DNA of 64,000 bases. Source: Novosphingobium sp. UBA6272 (GTDB lineage: Bacteria > Pseudomonadota > Alphaproteobacteria > Sphingomonadales > Sphingomonadaceae). The position numbers and the translations under genes were made by a program. Of this stretch, positions 42,531-51,342 are shown one piece after another. Position 1 is the first letter of the stretch. Each line of letters starts with the position of its first letter. Where the stretch lies: the NCBI RefSeq assembly GCF_002440635.1, contig NZ_DJUW01000028.1, positions 62,001-126,000 of the forward strand. The letters are read 5' to 3'. The notes below the pieces were generated by a model. It was not told where the DNA came from, searched no databases, and was given only the letters and a program-made list of their open reading frames with translations.

Positions 42531-43436
42531 ATGTCCAGAACCGTTCTCGCCTCTGCCTCCAAGGAAGTCATGATCGGCTTCGACCAGCCATTCGTGATGA
42601 TTGGCGAGCGGATCAACCCGACCGGGCGCAAGCTGCTGGCGGCCGAGATGAAGGAGGGCAATTACGACCGCGTCGTCGCCGATGCCCTCGCCCAGGTCGA
42701 GGCCGGCGCGCAGATGCTCGACGTCAACGCCGGGATCCCGCTGGCGGATGAGCCGCGGATCCTCGCCGAAGTGATCCAGCTGGTCCAGTCGGTCACCGAC
42801 GTGCCGCTGTGCATCGACAGCTCGATCATCGAAGCGCTCGAAGCAGGCCTTGCGGTCTACAAGGGCCGCGCGCTGGTCAATTCCACCACCGCCGAGGAAG
42901 AGGTGATGGAGCGCGTCCTGCCGCTGGTGAAGAAGTACGACGCTGCCGTCGTCGCGATCTCGAACGACGATACCGGCATTTCCGAAGACATCGACGAGCG
43001 CTTCCGGATCGCCAAGCTGATCGTAAACCGTGCGCAGGACCACGGGATCAAGCCCGAAGACGTCGTGGTCGATCCGTTGGTCATGCCGATCGGCGCGATC
43101 AACAACGCCGGGCGCGACGTGTTCAGACTGGTCCGCCGCCTGCGCGAGGAGCTAGGCGTCAACACCACCTGCGGCGCATCGAACATCGCATTTGGCCTGC
43201 CCAACCGCCATGCGATCGGCAACAGCTTCCTGCCGATGGCCGCCGCCGCGGGCATGACCAGCGCGATCCTCAATCCCTGCCACGAAGGCACGGTCGCCGC
43301 GATCAAGGCGGCCGATATCCTCAACGGGGTCGATCCCAATTGCACCAACTGGATCAAGATGTTCCGCGAGCCGAGCCCCGAAGGCGAAGGCCGCGGCGGA
43401 CGTGGTGGGCGCGAGGGCCGTCGTCGGCGTGGGTGA
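42531..43436 (+). CDS. Pterin-binding (AcsE/MtrH-like) methyltransferase with Arg/Gly-rich tail
   Basis: A 301-residue dihydropteroate-synthase-fold protein: FVMIGERINPTGRKLLAAEM opens the pterin-binding barrel, followed by QMLDVNAGIP, CIDSSI, VNSTTAEEE and GASNIAFGLPNRH. Relatives move methyl groups between corrinoid proteins and tetrahydrofolate or tetrahydromethanopterin. The last 14 residues are RGGRGGREGRRRRG-like, beyond the domain. AAGGGAAA precedes the ATG 42531. The gene overlaps the GFA-type gene by eight bases. Confidence 0.85.
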   Translation: MSRTVLASASKEVMIGFDQPFVMIGERINPTGRKLLAAEMKEGNYDRVVADALAQVEAGAQMLDVNAGIPLADEPRILAEVIQLVQSVTDVPLCIDSSIIEALEAGLAVYKGRALVNSTTAEEEVMERVLPLVKKYDAAVVAISNDDTGISEDIDERFRIAKLIVNRAQDHGIKPEDVVVDPLVMPIGAINNAGRDVFRLVRRLREELGVNTTCGASNIAFGLPNRHAIGNSFLPMAAAAGMTSAILNPCHEGTVAAIKAADILNGVDPNCTNWIKMFREPSPEGEGRGGRGGREGRRRRG

Positions 43437-43836
43437 AAGTCTGCATCACGGCCAGTGCCTTTGCGGCGCGGTCAGCTACCGCGCCCGCGGGCTTGCCGAC
43501 ATCTGGTATTGCCACTGCACCCAGTGCCGCAGCCTGACCGGGCATTACCTGGCCGCCTGTCGGACCACGCAGGATCGGCTGAGCATTGCAGGTGAGGTAG
43601 TCTGGGCACCGCATTCGGGAAGTTCCGAACATGCCCGCTGCGCGCTTTGCGGCAGCCTGCTGTTCTGGGCCAATCGCAATACCGACACTATCAGCGTGCT
43701 CCCCGGCTCGCTGGAAAGCAGCGATGGCATTGTCGAGCGCGGGCATGTCTACCTGTGCGAAAAGGGCAGCTACTATGAAATCAGCGACGGACTGCCGCAG
43801 TTCGATCGCTACCCGGACAAGGGACTGAGCGCCTGA
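43429..43836 (+). CDS. GFA-family (glutathione-dependent formaldehyde-activating-like) protein
   Basis: A 135-residue zinc protein with the family cysteines GQCLCGAV, CHCTQCRSLTGH and CALCGSLLFW. GFA proteins have been linked to formaldehyde plus glutathione condensation, though many members have other roles. Its place inside a C1 operon, with the start (GTG 43429) overlapping the end of the methyltransferase gene and the stop overlapping the next start (ATGA-like at 43836), supports a link to formaldehyde. Confidence 0.77.
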   Translation: MGESLHHGQCLCGAVSYRARGLADIWYCHCTQCRSLTGHYLAACRTTQDRLSIAGEVVWAPHSGSSEHARCALCGSLLFWANRNTDTISVLPGSLESSDGIVERGHVYLCEKGSYYEISDGLPQFDRYPDKGLSA

Positions 43837-45794
43837 TGGGCACTACCGAACACAAGGTCATCTTTACCCCATCCGGCATCCGCGCCACCGCGCAGGACGG
43901 GCAAAGCGTCTATGACGTGGCCCTGGCTGCGGGGGTCGATATCCTCTCGATCTGCGGCGGCAAGGGCCTGTGCCGGCGCTGCCAGATCGAATTTGAACCG
44001 GGCGACTATTCCAAATTCGGGGTGAAGGTCGAGGAAGGCCACCTCTCGCCCTGGACCGACAGCGAGGAAAAGGCGGCGAAGCGCGGCGACCTGAAACCCG
44101 GCCGCCGGCTGGCTTGCCGCGCGCAGGTGCTGGGCGATGTGGTGGTCGAAGTGCCGGGCGATGCGCGTCACCAGGTCTCCAGCATTTCGAAAGATTCGAC
44201 CGGCTTCGACACCGAGCTCAACCCCGCGATCAAGCTGTTCATGGTCAAGCTGCCGGTGCCCGAGCTGGACGACAACCCCAGCGATACCGAAGCACTGATC
44301 GCCGCCCTGCGCGAGTTCGGGGTCGAGACCCAGATCGAGCACCGCCCGCTGGCCAAGCTGCAACCGATCCTGGCCCAGAACGAGCGCGAGCTGATCGCGG
44401 TGGTCCGCGATAACAAGTGGATCATCGACGTCTGGCCGCCCGCCCCATTCGATGCCTATGGCGCGGCGATCGACATCGGCTCGACCAGCGTCGCTCTCTA
44501 TCTCTATGACCTGACCAACGGCGCGCTGGTCCACCAGGCGTCGGCGATGAACCCGCAGATCCGTTACGGCGAAGACCTGATGAGCCGGGTCTCCTACGTG
44601 ATGATGAACAAGGGCGGCGAGGAGCGGCTGACCGAGGAAATCCGCAAGCAGATTGCCGCCATGCTCGAAACCGCGCGAGCGAAGCTGGAGCTGGGGCCCA
44701 ATCAGATTCTCGAAGTCGTGCTGGTCGGCAATCCGATCATGCATCACCTGTTCCTCGGCCTCAATCCGGTCGAACTGGGGCAGGCGCCGTTTACCCTGGC
44801 GGTCAAGGACTGGTTCGAGGCTCCGGCCTGGCGTTTCGACCTCGGCATTTCGGAGACCGCCCGGATCTCGATGCTCCCGCTGGTAGGCGGCCATGTCGGC
44901 GCCGATACCACCGGGGCTTACCTGACCCAGCTCGACGTGATGACCGGGCGCTCGGTGCTGCTGGTCGATATCGGCACCAATGCCGAAATCGTGCTGAGCC
45001 ACGGCGGACGCGTTGCGGCCTGCTCCTCGCCCACTGGCCCGGCCTTTGAAGGCGCCGAGATCAGCGCCGGGGTTCGCGCTACCCCAGGCGCAATCGAACG
45101 CGTGCGGATCGACCGCGAAACCTTCCAGCCCAGCTTCAAGGTGATCGGCAGCGACGAATGGCTGTCCGACGCTGACCCCGATATCGCCGAGAAGCGCGTG
45201 GTCGGGATCTGCGGCTCAGGCATTTTCGAAGTGATGGTCGAACTGGCCAGCGCCGGGCTGATCAATGAAGGCGGGCTGTTCCAACCGGAAGCGGCACCGC
45301 ATCGCTTCGTGCAGGAAGGACAGGGCTGGAAGTACCTGCTGCTCGACCGGCCTGAGAACCCGCTTTACGTCAAGCAGACCGATGTCCGCGCGGTTCAGCT
45401 GGCCAAGGCCGCGCTGGCCGCCGGGGTCAACCTGCTGGTCGATTTCCTGGAGTGCCCGGGCTTTGACGAGGTGCTGCTCGCCGGCGCGTTTGGGACGCAC
45501 CTCGACAGCAAATACGTCGCTGACATCGGGATCATTCCCTTTGCCAGCGCCGGGCAGATCCGTTCGGTCGGCAATGCCGCCGGGATGGGCGCGGCCATGG
45601 CGCTCTACAACCAGGCCGAGAAGGCCCGGATTATCGAAGCGGTAAAGCATATCATCAAAGTTGAGACTGCTACCGAGCCCAAGTTTCAGGACTATTTCGT
45701 CGCTGCTATGAAGTTCCCGACCGCGCCCAAGCAGGAAGGTGATGCGACGACCGGTCGCGGCCGCCGTAGCGGCATGCGAAGCCGGGGACGTTAA
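43836..45794 (+). CDS. RACo-like ATP-dependent corrinoid activation protein
   Basis: A 652-residue protein with an N-terminal [2Fe-2S] ferredoxin domain (Cys40, Cys46, Cys49 and Cys94), a linker, and a C-terminal ASKHA ATPase domain (AIDIGSTSVALYLYDLTNG; VDIGTNAEIVLSHGGRVAACSS). This is the layout of RACo and RamA-type activators, which reduce an accidentally oxidised Co(II) corrinoid back to Co(I) using ATP. The last 15 residues are Arg/Gly-rich (TTGRGRRSGMRSRGR). It lies in the operon between the GFA gene and the MttB gene. Confidence 0.88.
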   Translation: MGTTEHKVIFTPSGIRATAQDGQSVYDVALAAGVDILSICGGKGLCRRCQIEFEPGDYSKFGVKVEEGHLSPWTDSEEKAAKRGDLKPGRRLACRAQVLGDVVVEVPGDARHQVSSISKDSTGFDTELNPAIKLFMVKLPVPELDDNPSDTEALIAALREFGVETQIEHRPLAKLQPILAQNERELIAVVRDNKWIIDVWPPAPFDAYGAAIDIGSTSVALYLYDLTNGALVHQASAMNPQIRYGEDLMSRVSYVMMNKGGEERLTEEIRKQIAAMLETARAKLELGPNQILEVVLVGNPIMHHLFLGLNPVELGQAPFTLAVKDWFEAPAWRFDLGISETARISMLPLVGGHVGADTTGAYLTQLDVMTGRSVLLVDIGTNAEIVLSHGGRVAACSSPTGPAFEGAEISAGVRATPGAIERVRIDRETFQPSFKVIGSDEWLSDADPDIAEKRVVGICGSGIFEVMVELASAGLINEGGLFQPEAAPHRFVQEGQGWKYLLLDRPENPLYVKQTDVRAVQLAKAALAAGVNLLVDFLECPGFDEVLLAGAFGTHLDSKYVADIGIIPFASAGQIRSVGNAAGMGAAMALYNQAEKARIIEAVKHIIKVETATEPKFQDYFVAAMKFPTAPKQEGDATTGRGRRSGMRSRGR

Positions 45795-45807
45795 GGAAGG
45801 AAGTTTG

Positions 45808-47343
45808 ATGACCAGAGATGTGCGTTCCGGAGGCCGCCGTGGCCGCGCTGCAGCCAATGCTGCCGAGCTTGCCCCGCGCGAGCCCTATATCAAGCGCAAC
45901 ATCCCGCCCTATTCGGTGCTGGGCGATGCCGATCTGGCGATCCTTGAGCACAATGCCGACACGATCCTTGAAGAGATCGGGATCGACATCAAGGACGATC
46001 CCGAAGCGATTGCGCTGTTCGTCGCCGCAGGCGCCACGGCGGATGGCGTCCGCGTCCGCTTTCCGCGCGGGATGTGCCGCGAGATCATCCAGAACAACGC
46101 GCCCGCGATCTTCACCCAGTACGCCCGCAATCCGGCCAACAATGTGGTGATCGGTGGCGACAACATGGTGCTGGTCCCGGCCTATGGCAGCCCCTTCGTC
46201 TACAGCCGGGAAGGCGGGCGGCGCTATGCCACGATCGAGGATTTCCGTAACTTCGTGAAGCTGGCCTACATGGCCGACAGCCTGCACCATTCGGGCGGGA
46301 CGATTTGCGAGCCGGTCGATCTGCCGGTCAACAAGCGCCACTACGATATGGTCTACAGCCATATCAAATATAGCGACAAGCCGTTCATGGGATCGGTCAC
46401 TCATCCCAGCCGCGCCGAAGACACGGTCAGCATGTGCAAGATCGTGTTCGGCGATGATTTCGTCGAAGAGAACTGCGTCACGGTCAACCTGATCAACGCC
46501 AACTCGCCGATGACTTTCGACGAGACCATGCTCGGCGCGCTCAAGGTCTATGCCCGGCACAACCAGGCGACCATGGTCAGCCCGTTCATCGTTGCCGGCG
46601 CGATGTCGCCCGTCACCGTCGCAGCAGTCGCGGCGCAGAGCCTGGCCGAAGGGATGTGCGGGATGGCGCTGGCCCAGCTGGTCCGCCCGGGCGCGCCGGT
46701 GATCTATGGCAACTTCGTATCTTCGATGTCGATGCAGTCGGGCGCGCCGACTTTCGGCACCCCCGAAGCCTCGCTGATCATCAATTGCGGCGCGGCCCTT
46801 GCCCGCCGGCTTGGGGTTCCGTTCCGCAGCGCGGGCGGCTTCAACGCCGCCAAAGTGCCCGATGCCCAGGCCGCCTACGAAAGCGCCAATACGCTGCAGC
46901 AGGGCATGATCGCCGGGGTCAACTTCATGCTCCACACCGCCGGCTGGCTCGAAGGCGGCCTGGCGATGGGCTATGAAAAGTTCGTGATGGACTGCGATCA
47001 GGCGGCGATGATGGCGATCTATGCCAAGGGCGTCGACATGAGCGAGAACGGCCAGGCGCTCGATGCCATGCGCGAGGTTGGCCCCGGCCAGCACTTCCTG
47101 GGCTGCAGCCACACCCAGGCCAACTTCAAGACCGCCTTCTACCGCTCGACCATTGCCGACAACAACAGCTATGAACAGTGGGTCGAAGACGGCAAACTTG
47201 ATGCCGAACAGCGCGCCGAAAAGATCTACAAGGAAATGCTCTCCAGCTATGTCGCGCCCGAGCTTGATCCGGAAGTGGATGCGCGGCTGATTGCCTTCAT
47301 GGAAGAAAAGAAGGCCAGCTTCCCGGATTCGAATATCAGCTGA
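45808..47343 (+). CDS. MttB-family methyltransferase, non-pyrrolysine, copy 1
   Basis: A 511-residue protein of the trimethylamine methyltransferase superfamily: YGSPFVYSREGGRRYATIEDF, HHSGGTICEPVDLPVNKRHYD and GSVTHPSRAEDTVSM. There is no internal TAG, so it is like MtgB (glycine betaine), MtpB and MtcB rather than the pyrrolysine MttB. It would demethylate a quaternary amine and pass the methyl to the corrinoid protein. AAGGAAGGAAG precedes ATG 45808. The first 14 residues are Arg/Gly-rich (TRDVRSGGRRGRA). Confidence 0.85.
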   Translation: MTRDVRSGGRRGRAAANAAELAPREPYIKRNIPPYSVLGDADLAILEHNADTILEEIGIDIKDDPEAIALFVAAGATADGVRVRFPRGMCREIIQNNAPAIFTQYARNPANNVVIGGDNMVLVPAYGSPFVYSREGGRRYATIEDFRNFVKLAYMADSLHHSGGTICEPVDLPVNKRHYDMVYSHIKYSDKPFMGSVTHPSRAEDTVSMCKIVFGDDFVEENCVTVNLINANSPMTFDETMLGALKVYARHNQATMVSPFIVAGAMSPVTVAAVAAQSLAEGMCGMALAQLVRPGAPVIYGNFVSSMSMQSGAPTFGTPEASLIINCGAALARRLGVPFRSAGGFNAAKVPDAQAAYESANTLQQGMIAGVNFMLHTAGWLEGGLAMGYEKFVMDCDQAAMMAIYAKGVDMSENGQALDAMREVGPGQHFLGCSHTQANFKTAFYRSTIADNNSYEQWVEDGKLDAEQRAEKIYKEMLSSYVAPELDPEVDARLIAFMEEKKASFPDSNIS

Positions 47344-47367
47344 CAGCGCGGGCCCTTACCTCCCAAT

Positions 47368-47483
47368 CCGTTCGTCCTGAGGAGCGGCTGAGCTTGGCGA
47401 AGACGCGTCTCGAAGGACTGCGTTTGAACGCGGTGGTTCGAGACGGGCCTTCGCCAAGCTCAGTCCCTCCTCACCACGAACGG
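47368..47483. repeat. Long imperfect inverted repeat
   Basis: Left arm CCGTTCGTCCTGAGGAG...CTGAGCTTGGCGAAG-ACGCGTCTCGAA and right arm TTCGAGACGGGCCTTCGCCAAGCTCAG...CTCCTCACCACGAACGG are complementary over some 45 bases, with a loop near GGACTGCGTTTGAACGCGGTGG. It is a dispersed type of intergenic palindrome in this group and lies between the MttB operon and folD, where it could attenuate the operon. Confidence 0.65.
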
Positions 47484-47527
47484 GTTTGTGGGCAGGCAGG
47501 GTGGGTCATGGTGACTGAGGATAGACT

Positions 47528-48382
47528 ATGCACGCCGAGATAATTGATGGCCGTAAGCTCGCCCGCGAAGTGACCGATGCGGTTGCGGCGCAGGTACGCG
47601 GCCTGCCCCGCCCGCCGGGTCTGGCGGTCATCATCGTCGGCGACGATCCGGCCAGCCATCTCTATGTCCGCAACAAGGTGCGCACGGCGGAGAAGGTCGG
47701 ATTCAAGTCCGAAACGATCCGCCTGCCAGCCGATACTGGCGAGGCCGATGTGCTCGCCCGGATCAACTGGCTAAACATGCGAGAGGATATCGACGGAATC
47801 CTGGTTCAGCTGCCCCTGCCCCCGCAGCTCAATACCTTGCGGGTGATGGCAGCGGTCGATCCGGGCAAGGACGTTGACGGGCTCCACGCCCTCAATGCCG
47901 GCAAGCTGACTCAAGGCAGCCAAGCGCTGATCCCCTGCACGCCGATGGGCTGCCTCAAGATCATCAAGTCGGTAATCCCGGACCTGACCGGCTGCCATGC
48001 GGTGGTGATCGGCGCTTCCAACATTGTCGGCAAGCCCATGGCGGCGCTGCTGCTGGAAGAGAATGCGACGGTAACCCATGCCCACATTCACACCCGCGAT
48101 ACCCAGTTCATCTGCCGCGGCGCCGATATCCTGGTCAGCGCGGTGGGCAAGCCGGGGCTGGTCCGGGGTGACTGGATCAAGCCGCGCGCGGTGGTGATCG
48201 ATGTCGGTACCAGCCGGGTTGAACAGCCAGACGGCACGGTGCTGACCAAAGGCGATGTCGAGTTTGACGAAGCCGTCAACGTCGCCGGGGCGATCACTCC
48301 GGTACCCGGCGGGGTCGGCCCGATGACGATCGCTTGCCTGATGGAAAACACCCTGATCGCAGCCCGCGCGCGAATGGCCTGA
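47528..48382 (+). CDS. folD: Methylenetetrahydrofolate dehydrogenase/cyclohydrolase
   Basis: A 284-residue FolD with RNKVRTAEKVGFKSETIRLP carrying the catalytic Lys, DGILVQLPLPPQL, DVDGLHALNAGKL and the Rossmann GASNIVGKPMAALLL. It converts 5,10-methylene-THF to 5,10-methenyl- and 10-formyl-THF. Placed between the corrinoid operon and the BCCT transporter, it gives the oxidative exit for methyl groups brought to THF. Confidence 0.95.
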   Translation: MHAEIIDGRKLAREVTDAVAAQVRGLPRPPGLAVIIVGDDPASHLYVRNKVRTAEKVGFKSETIRLPADTGEADVLARINWLNMREDIDGILVQLPLPPQLNTLRVMAAVDPGKDVDGLHALNAGKLTQGSQALIPCTPMGCLKIIKSVIPDLTGCHAVVIGASNIVGKPMAALLLEENATVTHAHIHTRDTQFICRGADILVSAVGKPGLVRGDWIKPRAVVIDVGTSRVEQPDGTVLTKGDVEFDEAVNVAGAITPVPGGVGPMTIACLMENTLIAARARMA

Positions 48383-48459
48383 TACCTAACATAAATCGGG
48401 TCGATGGACTCGCCAGCATGGCCAGCGCCCGCTAGCCTTCCCGCAAAGGGGATTGGGAC

Positions 48460-50025
48460 ATGGCGGACTGGGCCGACAACATTGATGCCGGCGACTACGG
48501 CAAATCGACGCGCAGCTTTGCGGGTATGCAGATCGATCCGCTGGTATTCTGGCCGACCGCGCTGATTTCGCTGGCGGTAATTGTCTATTCGGTGCTGGCG
48601 CCCGAGCAATCGGCCAAGCTGTTCGGCGATGTTCGCGCCTGGTCGACCAACACCTTCGACTGGTTCCTGATGTCGGCCGGTAACCTGCTATTGCTGTTCT
48701 GCGTTGTGGTCGCGCTATCGCCGTTGGGCAAGATCCGGCTGGGCGGCAAGGGTGCCAAGCCCGACTATTCGCGGATGAGCTGGTTTTCGATGCTGTTTGG
48801 GGCCGGCATGGGGATCGGGCTGGTCTTCTACGGCGTGTCGGAGCCGGTCTCGCACTTTACCAGCGCGATGGCCGGGGGACCCGCGGCGCCACTGGGCGGC
48901 GCGGCCGGCAATGCCGGTGCCGCGCGCGATCTCGCCATGGCCGCCACGATCTTCGACTGGGCGCTGCACCCCTGGGCGATCTTTGCCGTGGCAGGCCTTG
49001 CCATGGCTCTGTTCGCCTATGATTTCGGCATGCCGTTTTCGATGCGATCGGCGTTCTATCCGCTGATCGGCAAGGCTGCCTGGGGCCGGACCGGCGATGG
49101 GATCGAGATCCTGGCGGTCTTCGCCACGATCTTCGGCCTGGCTTCGTCGCTCGGCATAGGGGCGCAGCAGGCAATGGCGGGGGTGACCTTTCTCTACGCG
49201 ATACCCAGCTCGCCATTGTCGATCCTGGCATTGATCGTGATCATGGCCTTCATCACCTTCCTGTCGGTGCGCGGCGGGATCGATCGCGGAATCCGGATCC
49301 TCAGCGAGGCCAATATGGTCATGGCGGTGGTGCTGGTGCTGTTCATCATGGTGACCGGCCCGGCCCTGGCACTACTCGGCGATCTGGCCCGCAACACCTT
49401 CCTTTACCTGTGGCACCTGCCCGCGCTGTCCAATCCGGTCGGGCGCGAGGACCAGGGGTTCTACCGCGACTGGTCGGTGTTCTACTGGGCCTGGTGGATC
49501 AGCTGGGCGCCGTTTGTCGGCACCTTCATGGCGCGGATCTCGCTGGGCCGCACGGTGCGGGAATTCATCGCCGGGGCGATGATCGCCCCCAGCCTGCTGG
49601 GGATCATCTGGCTGACCGTGTTCGGCGATGCCTCGATCGCGGCAATCGTTTCGGGCCAAGCGGCGGACTTGAGCTCGGCCAGCCTCGAAACCCAGCTGTT
49701 CGTGCTGCTGAAGTCGCTGCCCCTGGCGCAGATCACTTCGTTCGCTGCGGTGGTGTTGATCCTGGTGTTCTTCGTCACCGGCTGGGATTCGGGTACCCTG
49801 GTGATCGATACCATGACATCGGGCGGACGCACCGATACGCCGCTGCGGCAAAAGGTGTTCTGGCTGCTGGCGGTTGGCGGAATCGGTGTCGTGCTGCTGC
49901 TCAGCGGCGGGCTAAACTCGCTGCAGGCCGGGGCGATCGCTACCGGTTTGCCGCTCGCGCTGATCCTGCTGGCGATGTGCGCAGGGACTCTGAAGGGACT
50001 ACTCGCCATCCACCGCCGGCAATAA
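48460..50025 (+). CDS. BCCT-family betaine/choline/carnitine transporter
   Basis: A 521-residue protein with about 12 helices and the family blocks AGMGIGLVFYGVSEPVSHF and the Trp-rich FYWAWWISWAPFVGTFMARISLGRTVREFI. BCCT carriers import glycine betaine, choline, carnitine or proline betaine, or exchange them. The context of MttB methyltransferases and bet genes points to a quaternary amine as substrate. GGGGATTGGGAC precedes the ATG 48460 at 77 bases from folD. Confidence 0.9.
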   Translation: MADWADNIDAGDYGKSTRSFAGMQIDPLVFWPTALISLAVIVYSVLAPEQSAKLFGDVRAWSTNTFDWFLMSAGNLLLLFCVVVALSPLGKIRLGGKGAKPDYSRMSWFSMLFGAGMGIGLVFYGVSEPVSHFTSAMAGGPAAPLGGAAGNAGAARDLAMAATIFDWALHPWAIFAVAGLAMALFAYDFGMPFSMRSAFYPLIGKAAWGRTGDGIEILAVFATIFGLASSLGIGAQQAMAGVTFLYAIPSSPLSILALIVIMAFITFLSVRGGIDRGIRILSEANMVMAVVLVLFIMVTGPALALLGDLARNTFLYLWHLPALSNPVGREDQGFYRDWSVFYWAWWISWAPFVGTFMARISLGRTVREFIAGAMIAPSLLGIIWLTVFGDASIAAIVSGQAADLSSASLETQLFVLLKSLPLAQITSFAAVVLILVFFVTGWDSGTLVIDTMTSGGRTDTPLRQKVFWLLAVGGIGVVLLLSGGLNSLQAGAIATGLPLALILLAMCAGTLKGLLAIHRRQ

Positions 50026-50050
50026 AGTTAGGCCTTGAACATACTTTGTT

Positions 50051-50077
50051 GCGGATATGGTTTCATATGAAATCCGC
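50051..50077. promoter_or_regulatory. Palindromic operator-like site upstream of kbl-tdh
   Basis: TTTCATATGAAA at 50061-50072 is a perfect 12-bp palindrome flanked by GCGGAT (50051-50056) and ATCCGC, 62 bases upstream of kbl. It may be the operator of the kbl-tdh unit; the regulator is unknown, though the LysR gene beyond tdh is a candidate. Confidence 0.45.
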
Positions 50078-50138
50078 ATGGTCTTGAAGTGACCGGTCGC
50101 TGCTGCCAATCCAGACCCGGATTGGAGGCAGTCTGGCC

Positions 50139-51341
50139 ATGCGCGATGCGTTCTACACCGGGGTCGCCAAGACCCTCGCGGAAATCGAAGAGCAGGGGCT
50201 GACCAAGGCCGAGCGCCAGTTGGTTTCAGCCCAGGGCGTCGAAGTTGAGGTCGATACGCCAGCCGGGAAGCGGCGCGTGATCAACTTCTGCGCCAACAAT
50301 TACCTTGGCCTCGCCGATCATCCCGAGCTGGTCGCCGCAGCCCATGCCTATAGCCAGAGCCACGGCTTCGGCATGGCCTCGGTCCGGTTCATCTGCGGCA
50401 CGCAAGACATCCACCGCCAGCTCGAGCGCCGGATCGCCGCATTCTTCGGCTATGAAGACAGCATCACCTTCGCCGCCTGTTTCGATGCCAACGGCGCGGT
50501 GTTCGAGCCGCTGTTCGGCGCGGACGATGCGATCGTTTCGGACAGCCTCAACCATGCCTCGATCATCGACGGGGTGCGGCTTTCAAAGGCGCGGCGCTAC
50601 CGCTTCCAGAACAACGACATGGCCGATCTGGAGGCGCAGCTGAAACTGGCGGCCAGCGAAGGCAGCGGCACAACGGTGATCGTCACCGACGGCGTATTTT
50701 CGATGGACGGGTTCATCGCCCAGCTTGGCGCGATCTGCGATCTGGCCGACAAGTATGATGCGCTGGTGATGGTCGACGATTGCCACGCCGCCGGCTTCAT
50801 GGGCGAAACCGGCCGCGGTACGATCGAGCATTGCGGGGTGATGGGCCGTATCGACCTGCTGACCGGCACACTCGGCAAGGCGCTCGGCGGCGGCATGGGC
50901 GGCTATATCTGCGCGCGGCAGGAAGTGATCGACTTGCTGCGCCAGCGGGCCCGGCCCTACCTGTTCTCCAACGCGCTCGCCCCCGGTCTGGTCGGGGCGA
51001 GCCTGAAGGTGTTCGACATGCTGGAGGCGGGCAATCCGTTTCGGGCGCAACTGTTTGCCAATGCCGCGCGTTTCAGGGCCGGAATGGAACAGGCCGGCTT
51101 CACCCTGCAACCGGGCGAGCACCCGATCATCCCGGTGATGCTGGGCGATGCCCGGCTGGCCCAGCAAATGGCGGCGCGGCTGCTGGACGAGGGGATCTAT
51201 GTGACCGGATTTTCTTTCCCGGTGGTGCCGCGCGGGGCCGCGCGGATCCGCACTCAGATGAGCGCCGCCCATACATTCGACCACATCGACCGCGCGATTG
51301 CCGCCTTCACCAAGGTCGGCCGCGAACTGAAGGTAGTCTGA
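50139..51341 (+). CDS. kbl: 2-amino-3-ketobutyrate CoA ligase (glycine C-acetyltransferase)
   Basis: A 400-residue fold-type I PLP enzyme: VEVDTPAGKRRVINFCANNYLGLADHPE, the PLP Lys in LLTGTLGKALGGGMGGY, and DDCHAAGFMGETGRG. It splits 2-amino-3-ketobutyrate with CoA to glycine and acetyl-CoA, or runs the other way. It is one base upstream of tdh, the usual threonine-glycine pair, and its product glycine is also the end point of betaine demethylation. Confidence 0.95.
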   Translation: MRDAFYTGVAKTLAEIEEQGLTKAERQLVSAQGVEVEVDTPAGKRRVINFCANNYLGLADHPELVAAAHAYSQSHGFGMASVRFICGTQDIHRQLERRIAAFFGYEDSITFAACFDANGAVFEPLFGADDAIVSDSLNHASIIDGVRLSKARRYRFQNNDMADLEAQLKLAASEGSGTTVIVTDGVFSMDGFIAQLGAICDLADKYDALVMVDDCHAAGFMGETGRGTIEHCGVMGRIDLLTGTLGKALGGGMGGYICARQEVIDLLRQRARPYLFSNALAPGLVGASLKVFDMLEAGNPFRAQLFANAARFRAGMEQAGFTLQPGEHPIIPVMLGDARLAQQMAARLLDEGIYVTGFSFPVVPRGAARIRTQMSAAHTFDHIDRAIAAFTKVGRELKVV

Positions 51342-51342
51342 C

